Source: Ferdinandcohnia humi_A (lineage in GTDB: Bacteria; Bacillota; Bacilli; Bacillales; Bacillaceae_L). Taken from it: a DNA stretch of 64,000 bases. Position 1 is the first letter of the stretch; each line of letters begins with the position of its first letter. Positions 6,904 through 15,582 of the stretch are shown here, in pieces. The stretch covers positions 62,001 through 126,000 of the forward strand of contig JBLKRX010000002.1 of NCBI GenBank assembly GCA_047608075.1. Direction: 5' to 3'. Made by a program: the position numbers and the translations under genes. The notes under the pieces are model-generated. The model was not told the origin of the DNA. It saw only the letters and a program-made list of their open reading frames with translations, and searched no databases.

Positions 6904-7425
6904 TTAGTAGTTATTATTTCCACCTTGTTCAGAACGTAACCATAATAATATGCTGTTCACAATATCGTCGAAACTCTTTGAAGTAGTATCTAGTATAAAA
7001 TGGGCTTCATTATAGAATGACATACGTTGGTTATAGAGCCTCCTCGTATTTTCTTTATGCACTGCATCAAACAATGGTCTTGTTGGATCGGTTTTTACCC
7101 GGTCAAAAATCGTCTCGATGTCGCAGTATAAAAAAATGACATGTCCATTATTCATCATCCACCGGCGGTTCTCCTCTTGGATAACGATTCCCCCACCTGT
7201 TGTAATCACAACATCACGGTTCGGCAGTAATCTTAAGTACTCCCGCTCATACTTTCGGAAAACCTGTTCACCATCTTCTGTAAAAATATCGGCTATTTTT
7301 TTTCCTATTTTCTCTTCAATATAGAGGTCTGTATCAATAACGGGTACTTGTAAGGCTTCGCTAAGCCTTTTCCCTATTGTTGTTTTTCCTGCTCCCATAA
7401 ACCCTGTTAAGTAAATAGCCTTCAT
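6904..7425 (-). CDS. aroK: Shikimate kinase
   Basis: 173 residues, normal length. Phosphorylates shikimate to shikimate 3-phosphate with ATP, in aromatic amino acid biosynthesis. Walker A GFMGAGKTT (residues 8-16), the IDTD shikimate-site motif near residue 30 and the TTGGG loop near residue 76 are present. GGGGGG precedes the ATG at 7425. It is upstream of yqzE in the same orientation and probably co-transcribed. Cytoplasmic. Confidence 0.93.
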   Translation of the reverse strand: MKAIYLTGFMGAGKTTIGKRLSEALQVPVIDTDLYIEEKIGKKIADIFTEDGEQVFRKYEREYLRLLPNRDVVITTGGGIVIQEENRRWMMNNGHVIFLYCDIETIFDRVKTDPTRPLFDAVHKENTRRLYNQRMSFYNEAHFILDTTSKSFDDIVNSILLWLRSEQGGNNNY

Positions 7426-7509
7426 TGTAACCCCCCATTTTTACACAATATAATGCCAGCTTGGTACCCATAACGTACTCAATAGTGTTTTCACAAGCAA
7501 ATCTCTTCC

Positions 7510-8340
7510 CTACTGCTGAATAAACCTCATAACCTCTTCATTAAAACGCTGTGGTCGCTCAACTACCGTCCAGTGCCCACATCGTTCTAGAACAACCAAT
7601 GTTTTATTTGGTATATATTGTAGCAATAATTCGTCAAGCTTTGAAGGAGTTATTAGATCATGTTCACCTTGAAGAATCAAAACTGGAATATGAGCAAGCT
7701 TTTGCAAGGATTCTCTTACATCATAAGAAGCGCTTATATCAGCACCTAACACTCGATTCACGACCTCATTACTAGCTGTATTCGTCTTTTTCAAAAGGGC
7801 GTCTGGTGAATACACATAATACGGGTCAAGTACAGCAAAGATTTCCTTCACTGTTCCCTTCCCAGTTTGTAAATTGTTAATTGCAGTATCAAATGCTACC
7901 TTGTCAGCAGCAGTTAATCGTAGCTTTAGTTCCTTTCCAAATTCCTTTAGCGCTTCTCCGGTTGCTCCGACTGCAGCAGTCAATACAATCTTTTCAACAT
8001 GGTCTGGGTAAGTTGTCGCGTACGCTAAAGCAAGCATACTCCCCCATGACTCCCCAATGAGGGACAATTTCTCGATACCCATTTGTTGCCGAAGTTCCTC
8101 AAGAGTTTCTATTTCTTCATGAATCGTATATTTGCTCTCATCCTCGATTTTTTCTGATGACCCACAGCCCCTTTGATCATAAAATACAAGCTGAAATGAA
8201 TTGGCTAACTCCTCCACATGCGGTAGAAAAAATCGATGTTCTCCTCCAGGACCACCATGTAAAAAGACTAATGGTTTCCCAGTACCCATTGTTTTTATAT
8301 ATATCTTAGCTCCCCTTAATGTAAGAAGTTGCTCTTTCAT
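7510..8340 (-). CDS. Alpha/beta hydrolase, proline iminopeptidase-like (S33)
   Basis: 276 residues. The oxyanion motif HGGPGG (residues 28-33), FYDQRGCGSS (about 53-62) and the nucleophile elbow GESWGS (Ser98) are the hallmarks of the proline iminopeptidase branch. The charge-relay Asp lies in GEHDLITPS and the His in CGHWTVVE near the C-terminus. It may release N-terminal proline or act as a related peptidase or esterase; substrate is not predictable. AAAGGAGGAG precedes the ATG. Cytoplasmic, no signal peptide. Confidence 0.85.
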   Translation of the reverse strand: MKEQLLTLRGAKIYIKTMGTGKPLVFLHGGPGGEHRFFLPHVEELANSFQLVFYDQRGCGSSEKIEDESKYTIHEEIETLEELRQQMGIEKLSLIGESWGSMLALAYATTYPDHVEKIVLTAAVGATGEALKEFGKELKLRLTAADKVAFDTAINNLQTGKGTVKEIFAVLDPYYVYSPDALLKKTNTASNEVVNRVLGADISASYDVRESLQKLAHIPVLILQGEHDLITPSKLDELLLQYIPNKTLVVLERCGHWTVVERPQRFNEEVMRFIQQ

Positions 8341-8427
8341 ACATTTTCTCCTCCTTTTTATAAAACGACCAACCAGTTTATTAAAATTATAAGTAAAAAC
8401 TTCAACTGTATCAATTATTATTTTTTA

Positions 8428-8456
8428 TTGAGTATTTTCTAAAATTTATTTATAAT
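8428..8456 (+). promoter_or_regulatory. SigA promoter of the M32 carboxypeptidase gene
   Basis: TTGAGT at 8428-8433 and a perfect TATAAT at 8451-8456 with a 17-bp spacer, 72 bases before the ATG. Confidence 0.7.
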
Positions 8457-8527
8457 AGAGGTTGCAGACTGACTAGTCGTTTTTAAAATTATCGAGTTTT
8501 ACCATTCGATAAAGAGGGGGAAAAGAG

Positions 8528-10063
8528 ATGTCTACGATTCAAGGATTAGATTCCGGAGTACAAGAAAAGATAACGCAATTTAAACAATTAGATCTAAAAA
8601 TTTCACACTTAAACAGTATGCTTGCATTAGCTGGATGGGATCAAAAGGTTATGGCACCTAAAAAAGGTCGCTCTATCTTTGCAAATGCAATTGGAACATT
8701 ATCAACTGAGGTGTTCAAACTAACTGTTTCTAAAGAAATGGGCGAGTTACTCGCAACTTTAACGAGTGAAGAAGTATATAGTCAATTAGATGATGTAACA
8801 AAAGCATCAGTACGTGAAAGAAATAACTTTTACGAACAATCAAAAAGCATTCCTTCAGAGTTGTACAATGAGTACATGGTTCTAACTTCAAATGCAAATG
8901 ATGCATGGGAAGAAGCACGTGAATCAAATAATTTCGATGTGTATCTTCCATACCTTGAAAGAATCGTGGAAATTAAAAAGCAATTCGCTGAGTACTACGG
9001 CTATGAAGGACATCCATATAATGCCCTTTTAAATGAATATGAGCCTGGATTAACAGTTGAAAAGCTAGATCCACTTTTCGCAGAGCTACGTAAAAGCAGT
9101 ATCGATCTTCTCCAACGTATCAATGCGTCTACTTCTAAGCCAAATGGAGAAATCTTTGATAAACGATACGATGTAGAAAAACAAAAGGAGTTCAACAAGT
9201 TCCTACTTCCACGTATTGGCTTCGATATGAATGCTGGCCGTTTAGACGAGACTGTACATCCTTTTGCTCAGTCTGTAAATACTGGGGATGTTCGTCTAAC
9301 AACTCGTTATCTTGAGGATAATGTTCGCTCCGCTATTTTTGGAACGATTCATGAAGCAGGTCACGGTATTTATGAGCAAAATGTAAACCCAGAGCTTGAG
9401 GGTACAGCCATTTGTAGTGGTGCCTCATTTGGTATCCATGAATCACAATCAAGATTCTTAGAGAACATGGTTGGACGAAGTGAAGAGTTCTGGAAATGCT
9501 TCTATCAGGAGTTACAAGAAAGATTTCCTGAACAGCTGGGAGGCACTTCACTAGATGAATTCTATCGAGCAATTAATATCGTTGAGCCTTCCTTCATTCG
9601 TGTGGAGGCAGACGAATTAACATATAATCTACATATTATGCTTCGTTATGAAATTGAAAAAGGCTTAATAGGTGGAGAAATTGAAGTAAAAGACCTTCCG
9701 AAGGTTTGGAATACAAAAATGGAAGAATATCTTGGTATCGTCCCTCCAACTGATACATTAGGTGTACTTCAGGATGTACACTGGTCATTTGGTGGTCTAG
9801 GATATTTCCCTTCCTACTCACTAGGAAATCTATATGCTGCACAAATTTTAAATACAATTACAAAAGAAATCCCTACTTTCTATCAGCATATTGAAAAAGG
9901 TGAATTTGACGTTATTCAAAGCTGGTTAAAAGAGAAAATTCATACACACGGAGTTCTTTATACACCAGATGAACTGATTGTAAAAGTTACTGGTGAAAGC
10001 TTAAATGCCCAATACCTTGTAAATTACTTAGAAGACAAGTATTCAAAGGTTTATAAACTTTAA
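8528..10063 (+). CDS. Metallo-carboxypeptidase, M32 (Taq/YpwA family)
   Basis: 511 residues, full length for the family. A largely helical zinc metallopeptidase that removes C-terminal residues from peptides. The zinc motif HEAGH is at residues 275-279, followed by the family-specific IHESQSR motif. AGAGGGGG lies just before the ATG at 8528. Monocistronic, with a SigA promoter upstream and a 144-bp repeat element beginning 6 bases after the stop. Cytoplasmic. In B. subtilis the homologue is YpwA, at another locus, so the position between aroK/yqzE and comG is lineage-specific. Confidence 0.92.
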   Translation: MSTIQGLDSGVQEKITQFKQLDLKISHLNSMLALAGWDQKVMAPKKGRSIFANAIGTLSTEVFKLTVSKEMGELLATLTSEEVYSQLDDVTKASVRERNNFYEQSKSIPSELYNEYMVLTSNANDAWEEARESNNFDVYLPYLERIVEIKKQFAEYYGYEGHPYNALLNEYEPGLTVEKLDPLFAELRKSSIDLLQRINASTSKPNGEIFDKRYDVEKQKEFNKFLLPRIGFDMNAGRLDETVHPFAQSVNTGDVRLTTRYLEDNVRSAIFGTIHEAGHGIYEQNVNPELEGTAICSGASFGIHESQSRFLENMVGRSEEFWKCFYQELQERFPEQLGGTSLDEFYRAINIVEPSFIRVEADELTYNLHIMLRYEIEKGLIGGEIEVKDLPKVWNTKMEEYLGIVPPTDTLGVLQDVHWSFGGLGYFPSYSLGNLYAAQILNTITKEIPTFYQHIEKGEFDVIQSWLKEKIHTHGVLYTPDELIVKVTGESLNAQYLVNYLEDKYSKVYKL

Positions 10064-10068
10064 GAGGA

Positions 10069-10212
10069 TGTTCAAAAAGTCACCAAATGATAAGCTTCGA
10101 ATCTCGGCGTCACTCGGCCACTCCGGTCCTCACGTATTAAATGCATACGTTCCGGTCCTCGAGTCTGTCGTTCTTTGATCTTCTTGCTTCTGATTCGTCG
10201 ACTTTTTGAACA
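10069..10212. repeat. 144-bp element with 13-bp terminal inverted repeats
   Basis: TGTTCAAAAAGTC (10069-10081) is repeated inverted and without mismatch as GACTTTTTGAACA (10200-10212). The interior is richer in GC than the surroundings and contains the phrase CCGGTCCTC twice. No coding capacity. It recalls short MITE-like repeats seen in Bacillaceae genomes (memory). Only this copy is in the window. Confidence 0.7.
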
Positions 10213-10228
10213 CGCATTTTAAAAAAGA

Positions 10229-10259
10229 AAAGCACCTTCAACCCCGATGAAGGTGCTTT
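10229..10259. terminator. Bidirectional terminator between the M32 gene and comGG
   Basis: A 12-bp perfect stem (AAAGCACCTTCA / TGAAGGTGCTTT) with a 7-base loop and A/T-rich flanks. Confidence 0.85.
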
Positions 10260-10278
10260 CCCATTTTCACCTAATTAC

Positions 10279-10662
10279 TTACCGATGATCCAACCAGTTT
10301 TCCATCTTTTTTGTTTCATGATTGTACGTAAATTCAGCGCTATACTTTCGATGATTTGTTGTAATACAGCTCACTATGACCTTTGTTTTCGTTGCTGAGA
10401 GAGTTGAAAAAGAAAATGTGACAGTTCCATTAGGATATTCAACCAAAGTATTTATTGTCTCGATGGTTTCTGTGTGAAGTAGCCCATCTAAAACATCACT
10501 TACGCCGATCTGCATTAAATTGTCTAAGATCAGAAGCTCTTCTGTTTCTTTGTAAAAAGCTCTCTCCGTTACATACATGTTTAATTGAAAGGTAAACACA
10601 AGGAAAAATAAAAATGAAATCGCAACGGTTACAGGAAGGATAAACCCCTTTTCATTCTTCAT
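10279..10662 (-). CDS. comGG: Competence pseudopilus protein ComGG
   Basis: 127 residues. The N-terminus is prepilin-like (KNEKGFILPVTVAISFLFFLVF) but lacks the usual FTLIE core, as I recall for ComGG. It is a minor pseudopilin of the DNA-uptake pilus. The ATG at 10662 overlaps the comGF stop by 4 bases (ATGA), so translation is coupled. Last gene of the comG operon here; the terminator at 10229-10259 follows. The C-terminal part is poorly conserved and assigned mainly by position. Confidence 0.8.
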   Translation of the reverse strand: MKNEKGFILPVTVAISFLFFLVFTFQLNMYVTERAFYKETEELLILDNLMQIGVSDVLDGLLHTETIETINTLVEYPNGTVTFSFSTLSATKTKVIVSCITTNHRKYSAEFTYNHETKKMENWLDHR

Positions 10663-11102
10663 ATTTCCGTTACCTCGACTGGAACAAAACCGGTAATCAT
10701 CGCCCGGTAGTTATCACCATCAACCGTTGTTATTGATAAAATCCATCCATTATTTATTGCGAGAAAGCTTAGAGCAGAGATCTTTTGAAGTAAAATTTCA
10801 TTGCCAGCTCCATTCACTCTTCTTCTAATCTTGTCATAAAAAATTTCATAGCTCACAATATCACCCTCGGGATTATTAAATGATACAGTCTGATTTTGAT
10901 TTGATATTGTTACCTGTGTTGCTTCCCTGATTTCCATTTTTGCTTGTTGAATAAAAATTTCCCATTCTAGTTTGTTAAACTCTTTTGTCGATGTATTTTG
11001 ATATACTACCCTTAGAAAAGGAGAGATTAATGATAGGATAACAAGTAAGACTGAGAATGTAACAAGCATTTCTACTAATGTAAAACCTCTTTCATTGCTC
11101 AT
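10659..11102 (-). CDS. comGF: Competence pseudopilin ComGF
   Basis: About 147 residues. Prepilin peptidase site RGFTLVEM near residue 5, followed by a hydrophobic helix (about residues 9-29) and a globular extracytoplasmic part. The ATG at 11102 overlaps the comGE stop in an ATGA; an in-frame ATG at 11117 would add five residues. Minor component of the transformation pilus, processed by ComC. Confidence 0.85.
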   Translation of the reverse strand: MSNERGFTLVEMLVTFSVLLVILSLISPFLRVVYQNTSTKEFNKLEWEIFIQQAKMEIREATQVTISNQNQTVSFNNPEGDIVSYEIFYDKIRRRVNGAGNEILLQKISALSFLAINNGWILSITTVDGDNYRAMITGFVPVEVTEI

Positions 11103-11440
11103 TTTACGTACCCGCATCTTTTATTATTTCTTGATTGCATGTCCACCCATGCAACACAAAGCTCCCATTTCTGAAGCTCTTCATTAAAGCTCCTTGTAAA
11201 ATGGAAAGTAGTACCATTCCTAAAGACAATCGAATCTTCTCCGTTCTCAGCACTCCCATGATAGGCTTCTTGTAGCTTCTCAGATAAGAAATGATTACCT
11301 GACTGCAGAATCTCACCATTTTTCCGCTCCAATAGGATCATCATAAAGGGTGGGAGTAAGGTTGTAGTTAGCAAGATCCAAATACTTACCGAAAGTAACA
11401 TTTCAATCATCGTGAAACCTCTCCTACAGCTTAGCAACAT
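11099..11440 (-). CDS. comGE: Competence pseudopilin ComGE
   Basis: 113 residues. Prepilin-type start RRGFTMIEMLLS with cleavage expected after the glycine, then one membrane helix and a soluble domain. The start at 11440 overlaps the comGD end by 17 bases. Minor pseudopilin of the DNA-uptake machine. Contains a few cysteines near the C-terminus, including one four residues before the stop. Confidence 0.85.
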   Translation of the reverse strand: MLLSCRRGFTMIEMLLSVSIWILLTTTLLPPFMMILLERKNGEILQSGNHFLSEKLQEAYHGSAENGEDSIVFRNGTTFHFTRSFNEELQKWELCVAWVDMQSRNNKRCGYVK

Positions 11441-11864
11441 AAAAACGACCCTTTCCTAGTAAAAATGTAATCGTATATGTGTCCCCTTTGTATTTCACCC
11501 GAATCGAGCCAGACCTTTGAACATTCCCATTGCTATTAAAATATAAAGTGGATCCTAATGTTATATACTGAAAACGAATGGACTCGTCAAAGGTTCGCGT
11601 TAAAATGACTTTATTCTTTGCTCCACTATAGATTCGATAAAAGGGCTCCGTTTCTGAAAAAAATACCTTTGTCATTTCACTATGGCTAATCGCATATTGC
11701 TGGGAATAAAATAAATCATTTTGAAGCTGATGGAGGAATTGATCAATTTTTTTAGAATCATGAAGTGGCCGCAATTGGAGAAGGCTAATCAATGTCATCA
11801 TTGATACTATTGAGAGTACAAGAAGAATTTCTACTAATGTAAAGCCTTTGTTATTCACTGACAT
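11424..11864 (-). CDS. comGD: Competence pseudopilin ComGD
   Basis: About 146 residues. Prepilin motif NKGFTLVEILLVLSIVS at the N-terminus, then a pilin-like domain. The ATG at 11864 is preferred over a GTG at 11876, because AGG lies five bases before it. Its start overlaps the comGC end. Minor pseudopilin of the transformation pilus, membrane-inserted until processed by ComC. Confidence 0.87.
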   Translation of the reverse strand: MSVNNKGFTLVEILLVLSIVSMMTLISLLQLRPLHDSKKIDQFLHQLQNDLFYSQQYAISHSEMTKVFFSETEPFYRIYSGAKNKVILTRTFDESIRFQYITLGSTLYFNSNGNVQRSGSIRVKYKGDTYTITFLLGKGRFYVAKL

Positions 11865-12171
11865 TCGTACCTGCACTTACTGAAACAATGCCATCTACAA
11901 CGCTTATACTATTTCCATTCGGACATACTGGCGCCTTTTCTGCATCTAGGTAACCTCCAGTTTGCAGCTCACTAATTGATGCAGGTTTTTTAGCTTTTTC
12001 AATTTCATATGCTTGGACCTGGGATTCAACCATTTTAACGAGTGCCTCACAACCTTTCTCATTGATAAGCGAGTTATGCTTAGTTACATTAGGTATTGTA
12101 ACTAAGAGCAAAATAGAGATGACCAGTAAAACAATTAACATTTCAATAAGAGTAAATCCTTTTTGTCCCAT
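11851..12171 (-). CDS. comGC: Major competence pseudopilin ComGC
   Basis: 106 residues, the family length. Signature prepilin start QKGFTLIEMLIVLLVISIL, with cleavage after Gly5 and Glu at position 5 of the mature chain. It forms the body of the transformation pilus that carries DNA through the wall. Two cysteines (one in EKGCEALV, one in APVCPNG) are placed as in the disulfide-bonded ComGC of B. subtilis. Confidence 0.93.
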   Translation of the reverse strand: MGQKGFTLIEMLIVLLVISILLLVTIPNVTKHNSLINEKGCEALVKMVESQVQAYEIEKAKKPASISELQTGGYLDAEKAPVCPNGNSISVVDGIVSVSAGTNVSE

Positions 12172-12189
12172 AATTTTATTACATCCTTT

Positions 12190-13230
12190 CTAAATACCAT
12201 TTAATAACTGAAACATTGGCACCATAATGGCTGCATACATAAGCAAGATAATTACACCAATAATGGTAAACAGGATTGGTTGTAGAATCGTTAACAGCTT
12301 ACTTATTTTTTCTTCCAATCTTTCAATTACAAACTGGCTATAATGCTGTAGTTCACTAGCTAGGTTTCCACTTGTTTGACCGTGGAGGATAATAATGGGT
12401 AAATCAGACTCATAGAATTCCCTTGTTTTGATTATTTCGTCTAACCGATTTCCCGCTAGCAATGAAGCTTTCATGTCCTTCGCTTCTTCTCTAAAAAAAG
12501 CAGAATGATTCTGATGTTCAAACATTGTCAATGCCTGGAAAATCGAAAGTCCACCTTTTAAAAGATTACTTAACTGCACAGAAAAGAATTGGGAGTTATA
12601 TAACTTCATAAATTGATTAATTAACGGAATTTTTAAATGCAGCTTCATATTTTGCTTAGCTGTTTGTTTCTTCATAAAATAGAAATAATAGGCTAAGACA
12701 ATCAGAAGAAAGAAGGCAACAATCAGTAGTAAGTAACGTGAAAACAATGGTAGTTGTAACAGGAGCTTTGAAAGAATATTCTCTTGATAATTCATTGAGG
12801 AAAACAAACTAGTAAACTGCGGAAGTAATACTTTTTCAATCATCGTGAACATTACCCCCACGAAAAATAATAAAAATAGTGGGTATTTCAGTAATTTTTT
12901 TAATTTGTCAGTATGGTCGAGTCTTTTACTTAGCATATTGCTTCCTTCACGGAGAGCAAAAGAGATGTCACCGTGCTGCTCAGCAAAAAATAAATATCCT
13001 AGTATATCCTTATGGAACCCCGCTTCTCCAAACGCGATATACAATGACTCGCCTTGCTTACACCTTGCAATTATTTTTTCTACAGATTCATAACGCTTTG
13101 AAGGTAGTTGGACAAGTAGAAACTGGGAGGCTTGTTCAAACGTGTATCCTTGTTGTATTAGCTCCCCTAAGCGCCTTAAAAACACTGTCTGTTCCTTTAT
13201 ACTCCATCCTTTACGTTTTATCCCAATCAT
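12190..13230 (-). CDS. comGB: Competence pilus platform protein ComGB
   Basis: About 346 residues. A GspF/PilC-type polytopic membrane protein with two T2SSF repeats: an N-terminal cytoplasmic part, membrane segments around residues 115-135 and 165-185, and a third at the C-terminus (about 318-338). It anchors the pilus base and couples to the ComGA ATPase. The ATG at 13230 is preferred; the frame overlaps the comGA end by 20 bases. Confidence 0.92.
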   Translation of the reverse strand: MIGIKRKGWSIKEQTVFLRRLGELIQQGYTFEQASQFLLVQLPSKRYESVEKIIARCKQGESLYIAFGEAGFHKDILGYLFFAEQHGDISFALREGSNMLSKRLDHTDKLKKLLKYPLFLLFFVGVMFTMIEKVLLPQFTSLFSSMNYQENILSKLLLQLPLFSRYLLLIVAFFLLIVLAYYFYFMKKQTAKQNMKLHLKIPLINQFMKLYNSQFFSVQLSNLLKGGLSIFQALTMFEHQNHSAFFREEAKDMKASLLAGNRLDEIIKTREFYESDLPIIILHGQTSGNLASELQHYSQFVIERLEEKISKLLTILQPILFTIIGVIILLMYAAIMVPMFQLLNGI

Positions 13231-14284
13231 CGACAACCCATCTTTCTAACGCATCAGGATATAAATAACCAAGTGCAATACCCTTTTTTATGACATCACG
13301 AAGCCTTTCATAACTGTAACATGCCTCTTCCCCTCTTATTTCGCGTAATACTTCTGAAAGAGCTCGTCCATTTAGAAGCTCGTATACACCTACCCGCCTA
13401 ACCTTTCGGTACTTCTTGCATAAATGGGAGCATTTTTCCCCACAATACGGACATTTTAGGTCCACTAAACGCTGAGCAGCTATGGCAATCAAGGTTTGTT
13501 CGATTTCTTGTAGGGAAACACCAAATTCCAGAAGTCGATAAATCGCCCCCTTCGTATCTCGTGTATGCATTGTAGTAAGTACGAGGTGACCTGTTAGCGC
13601 AGCACGTACTGCTATAGTTGCGGTTTCCGAATCACGAATTTCACCAACCATGATAATATCCGGATCATGACGAAGAATTGCTTTAAGTCCTTGTGCATAT
13701 GTGATTCCCGCTTTTTCATTCACTTGAACCTGTAAGACATCCTCACTTCTTTTTTCAATGGGGTCCTCTAATGTAATGATATTACGGTTATACAGCTTCT
13801 TAGTTGCATCAAGGAGGGAATAGAGTGTTGTTGTTTTCCCAGAACCAGTCGGTCCAGTAAATATGATTAAGCCATGGGAATGCTTTAAAAGGGACAACAT
13901 TTTTGTGGTCATCATCGGAAAGAGTGATAATGTGGCAAGAGAATAAGTGGTTGTATCAGGTAAAATCCTTATGACTAGGCTTTCATTATACGGGGTAGGT
14001 AGGGTGGATAATCGTAGATTGATCGTAATGCCCTTGATGATAATCGTGATAGCGCCATTTTGAGGTCGTCTCCTCTCTCCGATGTCCATTCCTGCTAGGA
14101 ACTTAAAATGGGAAATGAGACGTTCACAAACATCCTTTGGAATCGTCTGCTTCGTAAATAAATCACTATCCAGCCGGAACTGAACAGCTGCATCACTAAT
14201 TTTCGGGGTAAAATGTACATCAGATGCATTCATTGACCAAGCTTCCTCAATCAATTGATCCCCCAGTCGTTCAATTTCACTCAA
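13211..14284 (-). CDS. comGA: Competence traffic ATPase ComGA
   Basis: 357 residues. GspE/PilB-family ATPase that drives assembly of the transformation pseudopilus at the cytoplasmic face. Walker A GPTGSGKTT (residues 144-152), the Asp-box region TLEDPIE, Walker B (IIMVGEIRD) and the His box (TGHLVLTTMHT) are present. A C-terminal cysteine group (CPYCGEKC) recalls the zinc motif of secretion ATPases. First gene of the operon, with a ComK-like box 59-92 bases upstream. Confidence 0.95.
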   Translation of the reverse strand: MSEIERLGDQLIEEAWSMNASDVHFTPKISDAAVQFRLDSDLFTKQTIPKDVCERLISHFKFLAGMDIGERRRPQNGAITIIIKGITINLRLSTLPTPYNESLVIRILPDTTTYSLATLSLFPMMTTKMLSLLKHSHGLIIFTGPTGSGKTTTLYSLLDATKKLYNRNIITLEDPIEKRSEDVLQVQVNEKAGITYAQGLKAILRHDPDIIMVGEIRDSETATIAVRAALTGHLVLTTMHTRDTKGAIYRLLEFGVSLQEIEQTLIAIAAQRLVDLKCPYCGEKCSHLCKKYRKVRRVGVYELLNGRALSEVLREIRGEEACYSYERLRDVIKKGIALGYLYPDALERWVVDDWDKT

Positions 14285-14342
14285 ATAGCTTCACTCCTTT
14301 TCATTTTTTTCTCTTGCAGGGTACATAATTCAACAGAAATCT

Positions 14343-14376
14343 ACAAATTCCTTCCTGTTTATTAAAAATATTTTTT
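14343..14376 (-). promoter_or_regulatory. Candidate ComK box upstream of comGA
   Basis: AAAA-N5-TTTT (14364-14376) is a perfect ComK AT-box. A degenerate partner, ACAA-N5-TTCC (14343-14355), lies 8 bp away, one of the allowed ComK spacings. Position upstream of comGA fits the known ComK control; the second box is weak. Confidence 0.45.
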
Positions 14377-14410
14377 GTAATTCTTTTTTCACAAGAAACC
14401 CTTCCATAAA

Positions 14411-14444
14411 AAATACAACCTTCAAATAAAGGCTGTATTTTTTA
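14411..14444. terminator. Hairpin upstream of comGA
   Basis: A 12-bp stem with one mismatch (AAATACAACCTT / AAGGCTGTATTT) followed by a short T-run on the + strand. No adjacent + gene ends here, so its client is unclear. Confidence 0.5.
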
Positions 14445-14564
14445 GAAGCTGATAAAGATTGGATAAAGCTATGTTCATTTAGGAGGAATCAATACAATAT
14501 ATGAAAAAACAGAGCAAATATGCATGCTAATATTTTTTGCAGTTCATTTCGAAGGGAGATTCTC

Positions 14565-14639
14565 ATGTTAAACAACCGAGTCTGCCCTCTTTGTAAAAGA
14601 TCTACGGGTACAGTTAACTCCGTATTAAGTAAAATCTAA
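14565..14639 (+). CDS. Possible 24-residue CxxC micro-protein
   Basis: An ATG at 14565 preceded by GAAGGGAG at good spacing opens a 24-codon frame containing CPLC near residues 7-10. It lies in the 525-base gap between comGA and the SufR-like regulator. The strong ribosome site is the main support. It could equally be a remnant of a zinc-finger gene or chance. A still shorter frame (9 codons) follows an AGGAGGA at about 14480. Confidence 0.3.
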   Translation: MLNNRVCPLCKRSTGTVNSVLSKI

Positions 14640-14809
14640 ACATGTCGCACCATTCCTTTCGTATTGTTTTTACTCACCGATATTTTGTGAATAAGTCTTC
14701 CTTTCCAATTCAAAAATGTGAACATTTTCCAACAATTGACGTAAGTAACTTAATAACATTGAATTACTAAACTATAATAGGGGTATCAAAGGGTCTAGGA
14801 GTGAAGAGG

Positions 14810-15502
14810 ATGGAACAGACACTGAAAATTACAAATGTACTAGCAGATCCCACACGTTATTATATTTATCAATACATTATTAAGCGGAATGAAGATGTCA
14901 CTGTTCAAGAAATTGCAGATACTTTTGGTATCCATCCCAATGTGGCTAGACTTCATTTAACAAAGCTTGAAGATGTTAATATGCTCGTTTCAGAAGCGAA
15001 AAAGACCGGAAAAGGCGGTAGACCTAGTCGTTTGTATAAATTATCAAACGATTATATCCAAATTAATTTTCCTTATCGAGACTACCAGTTGCTTTCTAGA
15101 ATTGCGATTGAAACGATGGCTTCCCTAGGAGAGGTCGGAAAGAAAGCATTAGAGGAGACCGGAAGAAGGTTTGGTGAAGAATTAGTAAACCACCATACAC
15201 CTGTTTCCATTCAAGAATTAACATTTGACCAAAAGCTTGATATTCTAAAAAAAGCTTCTACGATTGCGGGTTTTTATCCAGAATTAAGCCATAATAAAGA
15301 TAAAACAAAAATATTCTTCAAAATTAATAACTGCCCATTCAAAGAAATAGCAAAGGAAAACTTCGAAGCCGTTTGTGGGATGCACCATTCATTCCTTTAT
15401 GGTATGTTTGATTTATTGTTTGAGGATGTGGTACTTGAGGAATCAGAAAATATGATTCTTGGCTGTAGTTCATGTAGTTATAATGCTTTTGTTGCAATGT
15501 AA
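14810..15502 (+). CDS. SufR-like winged-helix regulator with C-terminal cysteine cluster
   Basis: About 230 residues from the ATG at 14810, eight bases after AGGAG; a GTG at 14801 sits inside that site. Residues about 5-75 are an ArsR/DeoR-type winged helix (LADPTRYYIYQYI, VQEIADTFGIHPNVARLHL, then GRPSRLYKLS wing). The C-terminal half has NNCPF, a second Cys 14 residues on (AVCGMHHSF), and CSSC 12 residues from the end, a layout like the Fe-S ligands of SufR regulators. A metal- or Fe-S-sensing repressor is inferred. Target genes unknown; it is alone between comGA and yqgY. Confidence 0.75.
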   Translation: MEQTLKITNVLADPTRYYIYQYIIKRNEDVTVQEIADTFGIHPNVARLHLTKLEDVNMLVSEAKKTGKGGRPSRLYKLSNDYIQINFPYRDYQLLSRIAIETMASLGEVGKKALEETGRRFGEELVNHHTPVSIQELTFDQKLDILKKASTIAGFYPELSHNKDKTKIFFKINNCPFKEIAKENFEAVCGMHHSFLYGMFDLLFEDVVLEESENMILGCSSCSYNAFVAM

Positions 15503-15582
15503 TATTTACATTTGTGCAATCGTTACATTATAATAAATAAAGTGAAGTTAACTGATGTCATAAAGGAGGGAAAATATACATA

